The translations under genes were made by a program, and so were the position numbers. Under the pieces are notes generated by a model, which did not search any database, was not told the DNA's origin, and saw nothing but the letters and a program-made list of their open reading frames with translations. A stretch of 64,000 bases of DNA from Tepidibacter mesophilus (GTDB taxonomy: Bacteria; Bacillota; Clostridia; Peptostreptococcales; Peptostreptococcaceae). The stretch is taken from assembly GCF_002724055.1 (NCBI RefSeq), contig NZ_BDQY01000002.1, forward strand, positions 62,001 through 126,000. Reading direction: 5' to 3'. Positions 63,361-64,000 of the stretch are shown here, piece after piece (positions within the stretch are counted from its first letter, which is position 1; each line of letters starts with the position of its first letter).

Positions 63361-64000
63361 TGGCAGATTATACAAAAATGTGGGAAGAATTAGATATTGA
63401 TATAGAAAAACACGATGGACTTTGCGAAGTTCTTCCGATGTTTTATGAAGATATATATCTTTCTCAAGACAAGAGACCGGAAAATATGAATTATTATAAT
63501 TTTGTAATATCTGAAGTTCATGGGCTTAGAATAAAAGAACTTCAAGATTCAAAAAAGGAAGATAAAAAAGTTGTAGGATCTTTTTGTGTATTTGTGCCAG
63601 ATGAAATAACATTAGCTTTAGATTGTGTACCTGTAGGAATATGTTCTGGATCTCAATTTTGGGTTCCTGATGGTGAAAAAGTAATGCCAAGAAATACATG
63701 TCCTCTTATTAAAGCTTCAATTGGCGCTAAGTTGAGTAGAACATGTCCGTATTTTCAATCGTGTGATATGGTAGTTGGAGAAACTACATGTGATGGAAAA
63801 AAGAAGGCATGGGAAATACTTGGTGATTATATGGATGTACATGTTATGGACTTGCCACAGATGAAAAGAGAAAAAGATAAACTTCATTGGATAGATGAGA
63901 TGAATATATATAAGGATGTTTTAGAAGCAAAGACGGGAAATAAACTTAATTTTGAAAATTTAAAAGAAAAAATAGAACTTGTAAATAAAAAAAGAGAAGT
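63361..64000 (+). CDS. 2-hydroxyacyl-CoA dehydratase/double-cubane-cluster family protein, N-terminal part
   Basis: An open frame from ATG 63361 (GGAGGAG ahead) to the window end gives the first 213 codons. It begins MADYTKMWEELDIDIEKHD and carries SFCVFVPDEITLALDCVPVG and cysteines in RNTCPLIKASIGAKL, SRTCPYFQSCD and GETTCDGKKKAWE, characteristic of the HgdB/YjiM family. Stand-alone members with this N-terminus are double-cubane-cluster ATP-dependent reductases; subunits of true 2-hydroxyacyl-CoA dehydratases are the alternative. A partner activase gene, if any, is beyond the window. A TATACT at 63315 may be its -10 box. Confidence 0.88.

Overview
The window is a low-GC (roughly 30 % by eye), gene-dense piece of a strictly anaerobic, amino-acid-fermenting Firmicute. 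The complete ornithine-degradation operon, a glutamate 2,3-aminomutase, an indolepyruvate:ferredoxin oxidoreductase, a SCIFF-peptide maturase, a type B RNase P RNA and the G-rich ribosome binding sites all point to Clostridia, most likely Peptostreptococcaceae (relatives of Clostridioides, Acetoanaerobium, Tepidibacter). The assignment is inferred from gene content; no rRNA is present.

Layout. 1-3430: end of a SCIFF radical-SAM maturase, a gamma-carbonic-anhydrase-like protein, secD and secF. 3494-6130: first copy of a structured dispersed repeat, an UbiB-family kinase and apt. 6167-14038: a run of relA/spoT, dtd, a metallo-hydrolase, hemZ, hisS and aspS closed by a strong terminator. 14053-15181: a promoter-driven group of a small membrane protein, a CsoR-type repressor and an RseC-like protein. 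15216-17904: second repeat copy fused to the end of a split threonine/serine exporter, then glyA. 18012-27815: a sigma-54 activator and, behind a good -24/-12 promoter, ord-ortA-ortB-oraS-oraE-reactivase-orr, converting L-ornithine through D-ornithine, 2,4-diaminopentanoate and 2-amino-4-ketopentanoate to alanine and acetyl-CoA. 28042-30162: a deformylase-like gene and an XRE/membrane-protein trio. 30169-38403: threonine aldolase, DUF1361 protein, LytS/LytR-type two-component pair next to a CstA-type transporter, and a CPA2 antiporter. 38404-40493: glutamate 2,3-aminomutase and rnpB. 40560-45590: patatin, a large orphan-looking N6-adenine DNA methyltransferase, an unknown small protein, a DUF362 protein. 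45794-53264: iorAB, peroxiredoxin, LysR/YeiH pair, an HD-GYP protein lacking one metal ligand, a second patatin. 53334-56456: GlcT-type antiterminator, its RNA target with overlapping terminator, ptsH and ptsI. 56486-61367: third repeat copy and a three-gene helicase/nuclease cluster. 61345-64000: NUDIX hydrolase, DUF1232 protein, hpt and the start of a 2-hydroxyacyl-CoA-dehydratase/double-cubane family gene.

The two most interesting things are (i) a roughly 105-110-base repeat present three times in the same orientation whose two main hairpins keep their pairing through compensatory changes, which suggests a structured RNA or a small mobile element, and (ii) the compact cluster at 56675-61367 in which an AddB/RecC-like P-loop protein, an intact UvrD-type helicase and a stand-alone Fe-S RecB-type nuclease are encoded as three separate, translationally linked genes, a candidate split AddAB/RecBCD-like machine. 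A coding-looking stretch between oraS and oraE that belongs to no complete gene is also notable.
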